From a virus, in IMG/VR virus record IMGVR_UViG_3300042691_008087, positions 1 through 52,341 of that record: a stretch of DNA of 52,341 nucleotides, one strand, 5' to 3'. The notes under the pieces are model-generated. The model was given only the letters and a program-made list of their open reading frames with translations, searched no databases and was not told where the DNA came from. This document shows, in pieces, positions 14,829 through 22,832 of this stretch. Position numbers and translations under genes: made by a program. Each line of letters opens with the position of its first letter. Position 1 is the stretch's first letter.

Positions 14829-15074
14829 ATGCGTAAATATTGGGTACGTGTTGTAGATTTTAAGACAGCTTCTCATGTAATTATATATGACAGGAAAACA
14901 AGGACTGCTTCATGGTACAATCTACTTGTAAAGACTCTGGTTATGGATAATACTCTTAAATATAATTTTGAGAACCGTGTTCAGGCACACAACAAACGAT
15001 ACTTTCCCATAACAAGGAATCAATACATCAGAGCTAAATTAACAGGAGTTATTGATGACTTCAAAAAAGACTGA
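14829..15074 (+). CDS. Small C-terminal-motif family protein (81 aa)
   Basis: It starts MRKYWVRVVDFK and ends YFPITRNQYIRAKLTGVIDD, the K-x-K subtype of the family motif also seen in the 15581 gene. It lies between the helicase and the 171-residue gene, overlapping the latter by 20 bases. AT-rich; function unknown. Confidence 0.7.
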   Translation: MRKYWVRVVDFKTASHVIIYDRKTRTASWYNLLVKTLVMDNTLKYNFENRVQAHNKRYFPITRNQYIRAKLTGVIDDFKKD

Positions 15075-15570
15075 AAAGCCTCGCATTGATCTTTCCAAGA
15101 TGGAAGAGTTTCTTAACGGCATTGACAAAGCGGTACAACAGCAATTTAACTCTGTTTCACCACAAGCAATTGTTGATTCAATCATCAAAGACTTCATGAG
15201 TCAACGTGCAGAAGTTGTATCCAAATTGATGGGGTTTGAGGGAGGTAACAGTAATCGTTGGAATATCGATCACTGTAACGGTAGAGCAGGGAACTCCCCT
15301 ATCGGGGACTGGATTAGCGAAGCATTCTCCGAGCAGATTAAACCAATCATAATGGAAACCTTTAATGAAATGCTTGCCGATGGATTTAAGGACCAAGTAA
15401 AAAGAAAACTCAAAGAGGAACTTAACTCCAAGATGTCTTGGGGAATCCGAAACATCACCGATGACTTAATTAAAGAAGTAGCGAGAGATGTGGCAAGAGA
15501 CAATGTTGATGAGTTAAAGGAGTTTATCAAGAATTGGATGCTTAAAAAGAATGATCTTCTTGAGAAATGA
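15055..15570 (+). CDS. Unknown helical 171-residue replication-region protein
   Basis: ATG 15055 follows CAGGAG at 15043-15048; the start region contains a dyad-like GTTATTGATGAC. The protein is charged and mainly helical (MTSKKTEKPRIDLSKMEEFL onward), with a central Gly/Asn/Arg-rich turn (GGNSNRWNIDHCNGRAGNS). No family is recognised. Position between helicase and polymerase suggests a fork-related role. Confidence 0.6.
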   Translation: MTSKKTEKPRIDLSKMEEFLNGIDKAVQQQFNSVSPQAIVDSIIKDFMSQRAEVVSKLMGFEGGNSNRWNIDHCNGRAGNSPIGDWISEAFSEQIKPIIMETFNEMLADGFKDQVKRKLKEELNSKMSWGIRNITDDLIKEVARDVARDNVDELKEFIKNWMLKKNDLLEK

Positions 15571-15580
15571 TGGGGTGAAG

Positions 15581-15826
15581 ATGTCAAATGGCTATTACAA
15601 GAGAGTTTATAAAGGAATTCTTTCACACCTTGTTTTCGTAAAAGGAAATGAAAGACACTTCTATAAAATACAACATGTTGATTTTACTCCAACTGTAATA
15701 GACGATACCAAAGTTGCGGGGGACTCTTATACAATAAGTAATGATACATTACATACAAAATCCTTTTACAAACGAATTACTAGAGAGGAGTATATAAAAA
15801 TAAAAATCAAGGGTGGTGATCTGTAA
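15581..15826 (+). CDS. Small C-terminal-motif family protein (81 aa)
   Basis: It starts MSNGYYKRVYKG after GGGGTGAAG and ends YKRITREEYIKIKIKGGDL, matching the subtype with the 14829 gene (ITRNQYIRAKLTG). The stop overlaps the DNA polymerase start. It is very AT-rich next to a GC-richer polymerase gene. Confidence 0.7.
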   Translation: MSNGYYKRVYKGILSHLVFVKGNERHFYKIQHVDFTPTVIDDTKVAGDSYTISNDTLHTKSFYKRITREEYIKIKIKGGDL

Positions 15827-16971
15827 TGTCTGTTTTGGTTATTGATACTGAATGTTCCGGGGCTCTCCGAAACAAAGCTAACCCATTTGACAGGAGGAAT
15901 AAACTTGTTGCTATTGGCTATTTTAACGGCACTAACGTTACTATCCACTACCTGCGTAATAGCGACGCTTCTGAGATACTTCCAACTGATTTCTATAATC
16001 AATGCAAACAGGCTAATATTATTGTCGGTTTTAATCTTAAGTTTGATCTCCATTGGCTTCGTCGCTATGGCCTTGATCTAAGGGGTAAGAAACTATGGGA
16101 CTGTCAACTAGCAGAGTTTATTTTAAGCAACCAGAAAGACGCATATCCATCTTTGGACGCATCGTTACAAGCCCGTGGTCTACCTTTGAAATTAAACACT
16201 TTGAGTCAATACTTAGATTCAAACGTGGACGTGGACTGTATTCCGGAGGAAGAACTATTAGGATACCTAAAGGGAGACCTGACCTCAACCTATCAGCTTT
16301 ACGTAACCCAGAAATCTCTAATCAAACCGTACGAGAGTCTTTTCCGTTTACAGTGCAGTGACTTAGAAGTACTCGCTGATATGGAGTACAATGGTATGAA
16401 GTATAACCTAGCCAAGTCCAAGGAGCTTAGTGATGCTAGTGATGCTAGGGAAGCTGTCCTACTCTCTAATCTTAATAATCTCTGCAACTGCAATTATATC
16501 AATTGGGGTTCTAACGACCACGTATCTGCTGTTCTCTATGGTGGAAGAATCGTTATTGAAAAGAGAGTGCCTGTTGGTGTTTACAGAACGGGAAATAAAG
16601 CGGGTAGTCCCCGTTTCAAAATTGAAGAAGTAGAGTACCCATTTCCCCGTCTTGTAGATCCTCTTAAAGGGTCTGCTCTCAAGAAGGAAGGATTCTTCAG
16701 TGTTGGTGAAGATGTCCTCAGTGAACTAAAAGCCACCGGCACCGCTCGAAAGATCATTACCAACCTGCAACAGCTTGCCAAGATCCGTAAGGAGCGTAAC
16801 ACGTACTTCGATGGTATCCCTAAGAAGATGGCAGAACTGGAATGTACGGAATACGTACATGGGCAGATCAACCAGTGTGTAGTTGTCACTGGTAGAACTT
16901 CCTCTTCCAAACCTAACCTACAGAATATCCCGGAGGGTGGCCGTGAGTGTTTTGAATCGAGGTTTTCATGA
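15826..16971 (+). CDS. Family A DNA polymerase, N-terminal ORF (3'-5' exonuclease and thumb)
   Basis: This 381-residue ORF carries a complete proofreading domain: D7 and E9 (VIDTEC), N70 and D74 (FNLKFD), and Y147 and D151 (YLKGD), the three DEDDy exonuclease motifs. It then runs through the thumb to TGRTSSSKPNLQNIP near residue 355, the start of the palm of family A polymerases. It stops 14 residues later, exactly before motif A. Motifs A, B and C lie in a separate ORF at 17356-18078. Together the two would make a normal-sized enzyme of about 620 residues. Confidence 0.9.
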   Translation: MSVLVIDTECSGALRNKANPFDRRNKLVAIGYFNGTNVTIHYLRNSDASEILPTDFYNQCKQANIIVGFNLKFDLHWLRRYGLDLRGKKLWDCQLAEFILSNQKDAYPSLDASLQARGLPLKLNTLSQYLDSNVDVDCIPEEELLGYLKGDLTSTYQLYVTQKSLIKPYESLFRLQCSDLEVLADMEYNGMKYNLAKSKELSDASDAREAVLLSNLNNLCNCNYINWGSNDHVSAVLYGGRIVIEKRVPVGVYRTGNKAGSPRFKIEEVEYPFPRLVDPLKGSALKKEGFFSVGEDVLSELKATGTARKIITNLQQLAKIRKERNTYFDGIPKKMAELECTEYVHGQINQCVVVTGRTSSSKPNLQNIPEGGRECFESRFS

Positions 16972-17384
16972 TTGACCTGTCCGAGTGGGAGGGAGTATCC
17001 AAATTATATGATCCCTTGGTAAAACTAGCTTCCAATAACGTATCCTACAAGGATCTATATAATTGGTGGGAGATAGGAGATTTTGGATATTATTTGTTTC
17101 TATATGAAATGTATTCAGCGGCTCATAGAGCACGGGATGTTAATTTCCGAGTGATTCGGAGATGGAGTAATCGATGGGATTACCTGACCCTCTATCTACA
17201 AGAAGGTAAACACATTAACCATTTTAAAATATCATCTCTCCAACCAAGTCTAGGAGTTACTACCTTTATCTTCAAACTCCCTGAAAGCGTGATTCTTAAA
17301 GCCAAGATTGTCATGGGAGACAAGCTATCCGTTCCTACCGAACAAGAGTTTGACGATGCCATTAATCGAAGCAGACGCAAGTAA
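16968..17384 (+). CDS. ORF inserted in the DNA polymerase gene (138 aa, unknown)
   Basis: ATG 16968 overlaps the stop of the polymerase N-terminal ORF, and the ORF ends 29 bases into the C-terminal ORF. The product (MIDLSEWEGVSKLYDPLVKL onward) is aromatic-rich. It has no HNH, GIY-YIG or LAGLIDADG motif. Near its end, PESVILKAKIVMGDKL resembles the ITREEYIKIKIKGGDL end of the 15581 gene, so it may be a divergent member of the small-protein family. It interrupts the polymerase between the palm entry and motif A. Confidence 0.6.
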   Translation: MIDLSEWEGVSKLYDPLVKLASNNVSYKDLYNWWEIGDFGYYLFLYEMYSAAHRARDVNFRVIRRWSNRWDYLTLYLQEGKHINHFKISSLQPSLGVTTFIFKLPESVILKAKIVMGDKLSVPTEQEFDDAINRSRRK

Positions 17385-18078
17385 TCTGGAAGTGGTGTGT
17401 GCTGCATACCTATCCCAAGACAAGATACTTATGCAAGAGCTTTGGGATGGAGTCGATATCCACGGAGAGAACCAAAAAGCACTTGGGTTCCCTTCTGGAC
17501 CGGAGTACCGACTTATCGCCAAGATCTTTCAATTCCGTTTGATCTATGGCGGCTCCAAATTCAGCTACGCAATGGACCCCATGTTCAACAAGATCTCGGC
17601 AAAACCGGAATTTTGGGACTCCATTATCAGTAACTACTACCAGAAGTACAAGGGACTCCACGCATGGCACCAAGCCCTTATGCGGGGCGTAGAGAAGACG
17701 GGACGCTGGACTAGCCCTACCGGCAGGGTATACCGCTACGAGATCGTCAGGAAGGCTAATGGAAGCCGGGAATGGCCCCGTACAACCATCCTCAACTACC
17801 CGGTACAGGGGTTGGGAGCCGACTTGATGAGCATTGCCAGAGTATCAGCTTACAAACGACTAAGGGAACTGGAGAATCTTCTATTCATTAATACTGTACA
17901 TGATTCTATTCTATTAGACTTAAAGGAGTACAATGAAGAACTACTATCACAACTACGAGGCGTCTTTACGGACATTCCTCGGAACTTCGAGAAACTATTT
18001 GGGTCTAAGTTCAACCTTCCGATGAAATGCAAGATCAAAGTAGGCCCCAACTGGAAAGATATGAAGGAGATTGAATGA
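17356..18078 (+). CDS. Family A DNA polymerase, C-terminal ORF (palm and fingers)
   Basis: From ATG 17356 (MPLIEADASNLEVV) this 240-residue ORF holds motif A (EADASNLE, catalytic D7), motif B on the O helix (R52, K56, F60, Y64-G65), NYPVQGLGADL (148-158) and motif C VHD (181-183). It is catalytically complete only with the upstream ORF. The ribosome-binding site (AACAAGAG) is weak, so translation may be coupled to the inserted ORF it overlaps. Working as a two-subunit enzyme, or after RNA splicing, are both possible. Confidence 0.88.
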   Translation: MPLIEADASNLEVVCAAYLSQDKILMQELWDGVDIHGENQKALGFPSGPEYRLIAKIFQFRLIYGGSKFSYAMDPMFNKISAKPEFWDSIISNYYQKYKGLHAWHQALMRGVEKTGRWTSPTGRVYRYEIVRKANGSREWPRTTILNYPVQGLGADLMSIARVSAYKRLRELENLLFINTVHDSILLDLKEYNEELLSQLRGVFTDIPRNFEKLFGSKFNLPMKCKIKVGPNWKDMKEIE

Positions 18079-18272
18079 TTAACGGGTTTGCTGTGGTAGG
18101 GTTAACCAGAAATAATGAATTAATGTGTACTGGAGTGTATGATACCCAACAAAAAGCTATTGATGCAGCAGCACTGCATTACATTATCCTAACACATGCT
18201 AAGGTACTGTGGTTTACCGCAGATAAAGAAGTTACTACCGTACTTCCAGTAGTAAACGTGGAGATTACATAA
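18075..18272 (+). CDS. Unknown 65-residue protein
   Basis: ATG 18075 overlaps the polymerase stop (ATGA), and the stop overlaps the next start. The product (MINGFAVVGLTRNNELMCTG onward) is predicted alpha/beta with no motif. It lacks the C-terminal motif of the small-protein family. Function is unknown. Confidence 0.6.
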   Translation: MINGFAVVGLTRNNELMCTGVYDTQQKAIDAAALHYIILTHAKVLWFTADKEVTTVLPVVNVEIT

Positions 18273-18523
18273 TGGCACAAGCCCCTCAAGGAACACCAGC
18301 ACAAGCAGCAGAACGATTTCAACAGATTCTTTATGTTGGAGTAGGAGTAGATCGTAACCGAGAAGTATTGACTACCGAAGCTGAAGCTACCAAGCAAGAA
18401 GCAGTAGACAATCTTCTGGAAATGGGTTGTACTTCCAATTCCATCCGTATCTTTGAACTGGACTATGATATTCGTCTTCATTCAACCGATGATATTCCCC
18501 TAACCCGACTGGAGGTACGATAA
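18272..18523 (+). CDS. Unknown 83-residue protein
   Basis: Tightly coupled to both neighbours by overlapping start and stop codons. It begins MAQAPQGTPAQAAERFQQIL and is mixed alpha/beta with an acidic C-terminal half. No family is recognised. It precedes an OB-fold-like gene and may work with it. Confidence 0.6.
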   Translation: MAQAPQGTPAQAAERFQQILYVGVGVDRNREVLTTEAEATKQEAVDNLLEMGCTSNSIRIFELDYDIRLHSTDDIPLTRLEVR

Positions 18524-19011
18524 TGCAGATTACGGTAACTGAGATTGGCGAAGCAGAAAAGAGCACCAAAGGCAAGAACTCTTGGTACACCCTCCCGGTT
18601 AAGTACACCAATGACCGTGGACAGGAAGGAGGCAAGAAATTTGTCTCTTTCGAGAAGGTATGGCCAGAAGCCAAGACTCTTGAAGTGGGTAAGACGTACG
18701 ACGTAAAGGTAACAAAGGAAGGTAGCAATTGGGTATGGCAGTCTATTAACGAGATCCAAGGTGGTGCCACCCCGTCTGGGGGAACTTCCCGGCCTGCTCC
18801 GTTGTCTAATAGCGCCGGGCGTGATTGGGAGACCAAGGAAGAGAGGGCTATCCGTCAGAAAATGATTGTGGCTCAATCCTGCCTAGGTTATGCCCTAGAG
18901 TTTCACAAGCTTCACGAAGAGAAACCAAGCCGGGAGGAACTACTCGACACTGCACAATTCTTTGCTGACCACGTTCTAGGCAACAATACTCCAGAAGCAG
19001 AAGTAGATTAA
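18523..19011 (+). CDS. OB-fold-like protein, probable single-stranded DNA-binding protein
   Basis: The first 90 of 162 residues form alternating beta strands (MQITVTEIGEAEKSTKGKNS onward) rich in Lys, Trp and Tyr, as expected of an OB fold. A Gly/Pro/Ser linker (GGATPSGGTSRPAPLS) follows. The C-terminal part has REERAIRQKM-like wording (EERAIRQKMIVAQSCLGYAL) typical of phage single-stranded DNA-binding proteins. The tail is mildly acidic (NTPEAEVD). The location between polymerase and exonuclease fits. Assignment is by pattern. Confidence 0.6.
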   Translation: MQITVTEIGEAEKSTKGKNSWYTLPVKYTNDRGQEGGKKFVSFEKVWPEAKTLEVGKTYDVKVTKEGSNWVWQSINEIQGGATPSGGTSRPAPLSNSAGRDWETKEERAIRQKMIVAQSCLGYALEFHKLHEEKPSREELLDTAQFFADHVLGNNTPEAEVD

Positions 19012-19013
19012 CT

Positions 19014-19181
19014 ATGCAACTAAAGTGCACTTGCTCCAACGAGTATCAGGATAAGAAGTATGGGCAAGGAATGCGGGTAGTAACACCTTGCCAGAAAGAG
19101 CATACCTACCGCTGCACTGTATGCGGCAAGGAAATGGGTAGTTCCTCGTCAACCAAAGACAAACCAAAGAAAGGAAAATAG
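19014..19181 (+). CDS. Zinc-ribbon-like small protein (55 aa)
   Basis: The product starts MQLKCTCSNEYQ and contains CTC, a lone C, and then CTVCGK, giving four to five cysteines that could bind zinc. The tail is Ser/Lys-rich. Placed two bases after the OB-fold gene. Function is unknown. Confidence 0.6.
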   Translation: MQLKCTCSNEYQDKKYGQGMRVVTPCQKEHTYRCTVCGKEMGSSSSTKDKPKKGK

Positions 19182-19183
19182 AC

Positions 19184-19354
19184 ATGTTCAGACTTATCCG
19201 TAATGGTCGTAAACTCAAGGGCGGTTTCCTTACCTATGAAGAGGCCCGTCGTGTAGCACGTAGCCGTATCCGTAAGGATCATGCTGATGAAGTTCGTGGT
19301 ATGAGCAATCCTCCCATCACTCCCTTCGGATACAACGTAGTCCGCATCAAGTAG
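19184..19354 (+). CDS. Very basic 56-residue protein
   Basis: ATG 19184 has AAAGGAAAA upstream. The product (MFRLIRNGRKLKGGFLTYEE onward) is rich in Arg and ends YNVVRIK; the central EEARRVARSRIRK looks like a basic helix. Nucleic-acid binding is likely. The following 107 bases hold no gene, only weak stems (for example CCCGG/CCGGG near 19423-19442). Confidence 0.6.
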   Translation: MFRLIRNGRKLKGGFLTYEEARRVARSRIRKDHADEVRGMSNPPITPFGYNVVRIK

Positions 19355-19461
19355 TTCTCCGCTAAACCGGTACTACTGATCTCACGCAGCAGTATTCAGC
19401 CCTGAGATAAGCTAAAGGTACCCCGGATGGTCGTAACCGGGACTCATTCCAAAGGAAACCA

Positions 19462-19929
19462 ATGCCAGAAATTACATTTGAATTCGAGATCGGAGATGTA
19501 GTCATGACCAAACCTGTCGTTGGGAGCAATACTTCCTATGATGTGGAAGTCTTCGACTACAAGAAGCAGATGCTTGTGGACCAGTGGAGAATTACCCAAC
19601 GAAGATATGTGGAAGAGATCAATGGGGCCGGTAAGATCCAGTATACCGGGAAGAATGTTGTCAATACAGATAAGAATAGTTCCTTCGATGAAGGATCCAT
19701 CATCCGGGTAGATGATTACCTAGCAAAGAAGGCTGTTATAGATTCTAATAAACCTAAACAACCTCATCCTGCTCTTATGCGAGCAACCCCAACAGCAAGT
19801 ACTCTACAACCGGGAATTAATCAAGTCTACCAATCTCTCTACGAGAGTGCTCTAAATGCAAAAGCTGGGGATTATAAATCCTTCGCAGAGATAATCAAGT
19901 CAGATTTAAAACTTGACAGCCCTAATTGA
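19462..19929 (+). CDS. Unknown 155-residue protein
   Basis: A good AAAGGAAA precedes ATG 19462. The first 90 residues (MPEITFEFEIGDVVMTKPVV onward) appear beta-rich, followed by a Pro/Gln linker and a helical tail. The stop overlaps the exonuclease start by 17 bases. No family is recognised. Confidence 0.65.
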   Translation: MPEITFEFEIGDVVMTKPVVGSNTSYDVEVFDYKKQMLVDQWRITQRRYVEEINGAGKIQYTGKNVVNTDKNSSFDEGSIIRVDDYLAKKAVIDSNKPKQPHPALMRATPTASTLQPGINQVYQSLYESALNAKAGDYKSFAEIIKSDLKLDSPN

Positions 19930-20641
19930 CGGAGATATCCTTGTCTATGTCGTCGGATACGCATCAGATGATGTCAACGAGCATCAAGCAACCTCACGAG
20001 TGTTGCGTACCTTCAACACCATTATCAACGCGACTCAAAGCAGCAATTACCGGATGTTTGTTTCTGACTCAAGGGGTAACTTTCGTAACAAGCTTTTTCC
20101 ACTTTACAAAGCCAACAGGACTGCTCCTAAGCCCGTACATTACCAACACATCACGAATGTCCTGCTTGACAAATTGGGTGCGGAAGTAACCTTCGGAGAA
20201 GAAGCTGACGACGCCTTGGGGATTCTTTCCTCTGCTTACAGTGATTCAATCATCGTAAGTATTGACAAGGATCTTCTACAGGTACCCGGACTCCACTACA
20301 ATTGGAGAACAAGTAAGTATACTCACATTACGGAGGCGGAAGGTAGGCATCGATTCTGGAGTCAAGTACTTACGGGAGATACAACAGACAACATAACCTC
20401 CCGTGTTGGGCTGAGTTGCCCTGGTGTCGGGGCAGTCAAAGCAGCCAAGATACTTGAGTGGTGCTCCACGAATGAGGAGTACTATCACAGCACCCGGTCT
20501 GCGTATAAGACCTACCTTCCCGATTATGACGATGTGGAGATTGATGCAAGATTGGAGTTAACAGCGCAGTTGGTACACATACGACGCAAAGCAGGACACA
20601 TTTGGAGTGTCAATGACATACAAGAGCAAATGGGAGGGTAG
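19913..20641 (+). CDS. 5'-3' exonuclease of the T7 gp6/FEN family
   Basis: This 242-residue protein has the acidic metal sites of the flap nuclease fold: IDGD near the N-terminus, EADD (about 97-100), SIDKDL (about 114-119) and GDTTDN (about 153-158). The helix-hairpin-helix GVGAVKAAKIL follows. It would remove RNA primers and degrade host DNA. The start is TTG at 19913, since no ATG lies upstream of IDGD in frame. It belongs with the adjacent endonuclease I. Confidence 0.88.
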   Translation: MTALIDGDILVYVVGYASDDVNEHQATSRVLRTFNTIINATQSSNYRMFVSDSRGNFRNKLFPLYKANRTAPKPVHYQHITNVLLDKLGAEVTFGEEADDALGILSSAYSDSIIVSIDKDLLQVPGLHYNWRTSKYTHITEAEGRHRFWSQVLTGDTTDNITSRVGLSCPGVGAVKAAKILEWCSTNEEYYHSTRSAYKTYLPDYDDVEIDARLELTAQLVHIRRKAGHIWSVNDIQEQMGG

Positions 20642-20981
20642 GGTAGCGGATAGACTCAAGGAACTAGGTTTACCAGTAAAGTACGAGAAGACAATCATCA
20701 GATACGTAGTCCCGGAGAGTCTGCATACCTATAAACCTGACTTCACTATTACCAAGAATGTATTCATAGAAGCTAAGGGGAAGTTCGATGCACAGGACCG
20801 GAAGAAGCATCTGCTGCTCCTTAAGCAACATCCGGACAAGGAGATATGGCTAGTATTCATGAATCCTCGGAATCGACTGAGCAAGAAGAGCAAGACTACA
20901 TATATGGAGTGGTGCCAAAAGAACGGTGTACGCTTTCTAAGCATGGAGCAACTAGGCTCCCTAAAAAGGGGGAATGGTTAA
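20613..20981 (+). CDS. Endonuclease I, Holliday-junction resolvase (T7 gp3-like)
   Basis: From ATG 20613 the protein has 122 residues (MTYKSKWEGRVADRLKELGL onward). The catalytic pattern of T7 endonuclease I is present: an early Glu, PDF with D43, and EAK with E53 and K55. It resolves branched replication intermediates before packaging. It overlaps the exonuclease gene by 29 bases, and its last 136 bases overlap a small-family gene. Confidence 0.9.
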   Translation: MTYKSKWEGRVADRLKELGLPVKYEKTIIRYVVPESLHTYKPDFTITKNVFIEAKGKFDAQDRKKHLLLLKQHPDKEIWLVFMNPRNRLSKKSKTTYMEWCQKNGVRFLSMEQLGSLKRGNG

Positions 20982-21235
20982 TTTACTATGAGGAAGTTCC
21001 TATATATCATAAGTATTCGTATGCACTAGTACACATATTAGAACTAAATACCAATCACGTTCTTCTGGATGAATGGTGGAAAATACAGGGAGATAATAAG
21101 CAATTAAAGGAATTGGGAGCAATGATTCCTGTCCCCGTAGTGGGCCGATATAATCCCAAACTCTCACCCGTAGATGGGTGGTTCCCCATAACAGAAGAAA
21201 TGGCCATCAAGATGAGGATTCTTCATGGCTTCTAG
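20846..21235 (+). CDS. Small C-terminal-motif family protein (up to 129 aa)
   Basis: The longest frame starts inside the endonuclease I gene. The real start may be downstream, for example the GTG near 20912. The body is aromatic (WLIYYEEVPIYHKYSYALVH), and it ends GWFPITEEMAIKMRILHGF, a clear family ending. AT-rich relative to the nuclease gene. Function is unknown. Confidence 0.6.
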   Translation: MASIHESSESTEQEEQDYIYGVVPKERCTLSKHGATRLPKKGEWLIYYEEVPIYHKYSYALVHILELNTNHVLLDEWWKIQGDNKQLKELGAMIPVPVVGRYNPKLSPVDGWFPITEEMAIKMRILHGF

Positions 21236-21527
21236 ACAAGTTAAAGTAGGGCAGTATTACATTGAAAAGAAGGATCCTGATGATCCAACTAGACCGGGAG
21301 ATATTGCCGAAGTACTTCATGTAAACACATATTCTAAATCAGAAAGATTACTTTTTGTTAAAATGATATATTTTTCTTCTACAAGAAAACCCAAGTATCA
21401 AATTTATCTGACTGGATTTAAAGAACGAAATTTCTTAAAAGTATTTAAACACCTCTCCAAAGAGAACTACCTTCGGTTTATTATCTCTGAAGGAATAGAC
21501 CCCAACCGTTTTGATGACGACGAATAA
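21225..21527 (+). CDS. Small C-terminal-motif family protein (100 aa)
   Basis: ATG 21225 (MASRQVKVGQYYIEK) has GAGG upstream and overlaps the previous member by 11 bases. It ends KHLSKENYLRFIISEGIDP. One of the most AT-rich genes in the block, next to a GC-richer exonuclease gene. Confidence 0.7.
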   Translation: MASRQVKVGQYYIEKKDPDDPTRPGDIAEVLHVNTYSKSERLLFVKMIYFSSTRKPKYQIYLTGFKERNFLKVFKHLSKENYLRFIISEGIDPNRFDDDE

Positions 21528-21538
21528 CAAGGACAACC

Positions 21539-22096
21539 ATGCAACTAGACGCCCAAGACTTCCTACGCCTCGCAGAGAAAGCCAACACCATTGCCTTTTG
21601 GGATATTGAAGCTACAGGACTACGTGGAGACTACAACTCCATTCTTACCGTGTCAATCAAGCCCTACCAATCCAAACCAACCACGTTCTGTATCACCCAA
21701 CCCGGCCATGACCAGAAGGTAGTACGAGAAGCACGGGATTATCTGGAGTCTTTCGATTGTTGGGTTACGTATTATGGTAAGGGATTCGATATCAAGATGC
21801 TTGATACCCGGCTCCTTAAGTGGGGTATGATGCCTACTGCCAAGCGGCCTCACATTGACATGTACTACTCCCTCAAGTCTCATATCCTGACTGCAAGGCG
21901 TTCTCAAGGCCATCTACTCTCTTGGCTAGGCACCCCGGAAGAGAAGATGACTGTCGGTGCGGACATGTGGAATGAGATTATCCGTAACCCCCAGAAAGCC
22001 ATGAAGACGATGGTAGCTCGCTGTGAAAGCGACTGTGAAGGACTACAGGCCCTTTATGAGAAAACCAAGCATCTTATCCGGGACGTTAAACGCTAA
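21539..22096 (+). CDS. RNase H-fold 3'-5' exonuclease-like protein (YprB/DEDD type)
   Basis: This 185-residue protein has the DEDD motifs: D22 and E24 (FWDIEATG), a GKGFDIKMLD segment and a late ARCESDCEGL aspartate. YprB-type RNase H-like exonucleases share this layout. It would degrade DNA or RNA in replication or recombination. The start MQLDAQDF follows AAGGACAACC. Confidence 0.75.
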   Translation: MQLDAQDFLRLAEKANTIAFWDIEATGLRGDYNSILTVSIKPYQSKPTTFCITQPGHDQKVVREARDYLESFDCWVTYYGKGFDIKMLDTRLLKWGMMPTAKRPHIDMYYSLKSHILTARRSQGHLLSWLGTPEEKMTVGADMWNEIIRNPQKAMKTMVARCESDCEGLQALYEKTKHLIRDVKR

Positions 22097-22373
22097 ACCC
22101 GCTCTTGGGTGGTACAGAAGAGGGAATATATTTGTATACACAGATCCTACAAAGATGACTATGGCTAATCGACTTGTTGGGGTAATTATAGGAGAATATG
22201 ACGACAAGTTAGCTAGGTATTCTTCAACCATATACCCAGATGTTTTAAAACATGAGTTTTCTCCCTGTCCAGAGGAAGAAGTACTCAAATACATAATCAC
22301 CCATGGAATCAACACAGCAGGACTTGTCGAACAAGTTAATAGGAGACTAGCAGATGTTAATCAAACCTCTTGA
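22056..22373 (+). CDS. Small C-terminal-motif family protein (105 aa)
   Basis: ATG 22056 (MRKPSILSGTLN) lies 41 bases inside the exonuclease gene. The motif FSPCPEEEVLKYIITHGIN is followed by an extra helical tail. The ribosome-binding site is weak, suggesting coupling to the upstream gene. Confidence 0.6.
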   Translation: MRKPSILSGTLNAKPALGWYRRGNIFVYTDPTKMTMANRLVGVIIGEYDDKLARYSSTIYPDVLKHEFSPCPEEEVLKYIITHGINTAGLVEQVNRRLADVNQTS

Positions 22374-22584
22374 AGAACACCGTCAATTTGACGTATTTCT
22401 AGGAAGTGGGTGGGACAATTGGGTACGGGTACGGTATACCCGTGGTGGGGTGGAGATTGTCAAGTCTTCATTCCAACCCAGTTCCGAGACTCTGGAACTA
22501 ATCTTCTTCAAGTTGAAGAAGAAGTTCTTTACCCAACCTAAAAAGTCCGGGAGTACTTCCCCCGGACAAAAGGACCCCGTATGA
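22354..22584 (+). CDS. Unknown basic 76-residue protein
   Basis: TAGGAG lies before ATG 22354. The protein begins MLIKPLEEHRQFDVFLGSGW and ends in a lysine-rich segment (KLKKKFFTQPKKSGS), suggesting nucleic-acid or membrane-surface contact. Stop overlaps the next ATG. No family is recognised. Confidence 0.6.
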   Translation: MLIKPLEEHRQFDVFLGSGWDNWVRVRYTRGGVEIVKSSFQPSSETLELIFFKLKKKFFTQPKKSGSTSPGQKDPV

Positions 22585-22832
22585 AGTACTGTACTCAATG
22601 CCGATACGGCAAGAAGGACTACGTAAATCAGATTGTACAAACGTCTCATGGTCCTCAACCCCGGAGTGGTCAGGTATATTTGTGTACACATCCTGACTAC
22701 GGACACCCGGTAACGGGAGAAGAACTTCCCTGTATTGCTGTACGCGAGAATGAGCGGTTCTGTGGTCTAGAGGCTCACGGATGGGTGGAAAAGAACGAGA
22801 TCAAGGTAGTGAGTATTACAAAAGATGAATGA
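22581..22832 (+). CDS. Cysteine-rich 83-residue protein, probable zinc binder
   Basis: It starts MKYCTQCRYGKKDYV. Five cysteines with histidines (CTQC, YLCTHP, LPCIAV, RFCGLEAHG) suggest a zinc site. It overlaps the ribonucleotide reductase start by 8 bases. A reductase accessory role is possible but not shown. Confidence 0.65.
   Translation: MKYCTQCRYGKKDYVNQIVQTSHGPQPRSGQVYLCTHPDYGHPVTGEELPCIAVRENERFCGLEAHGWVEKNEIKVVSITKDE

Noticed and set aside
16966-17358. Group I intron in the DNA polymerase gene
   Set aside because: Length and joint (U before, G at the end) would fit, and the frames could be joined, but I see no typical group I core words and the insert has a well-formed ORF. Not excluded; splicing must be tested.
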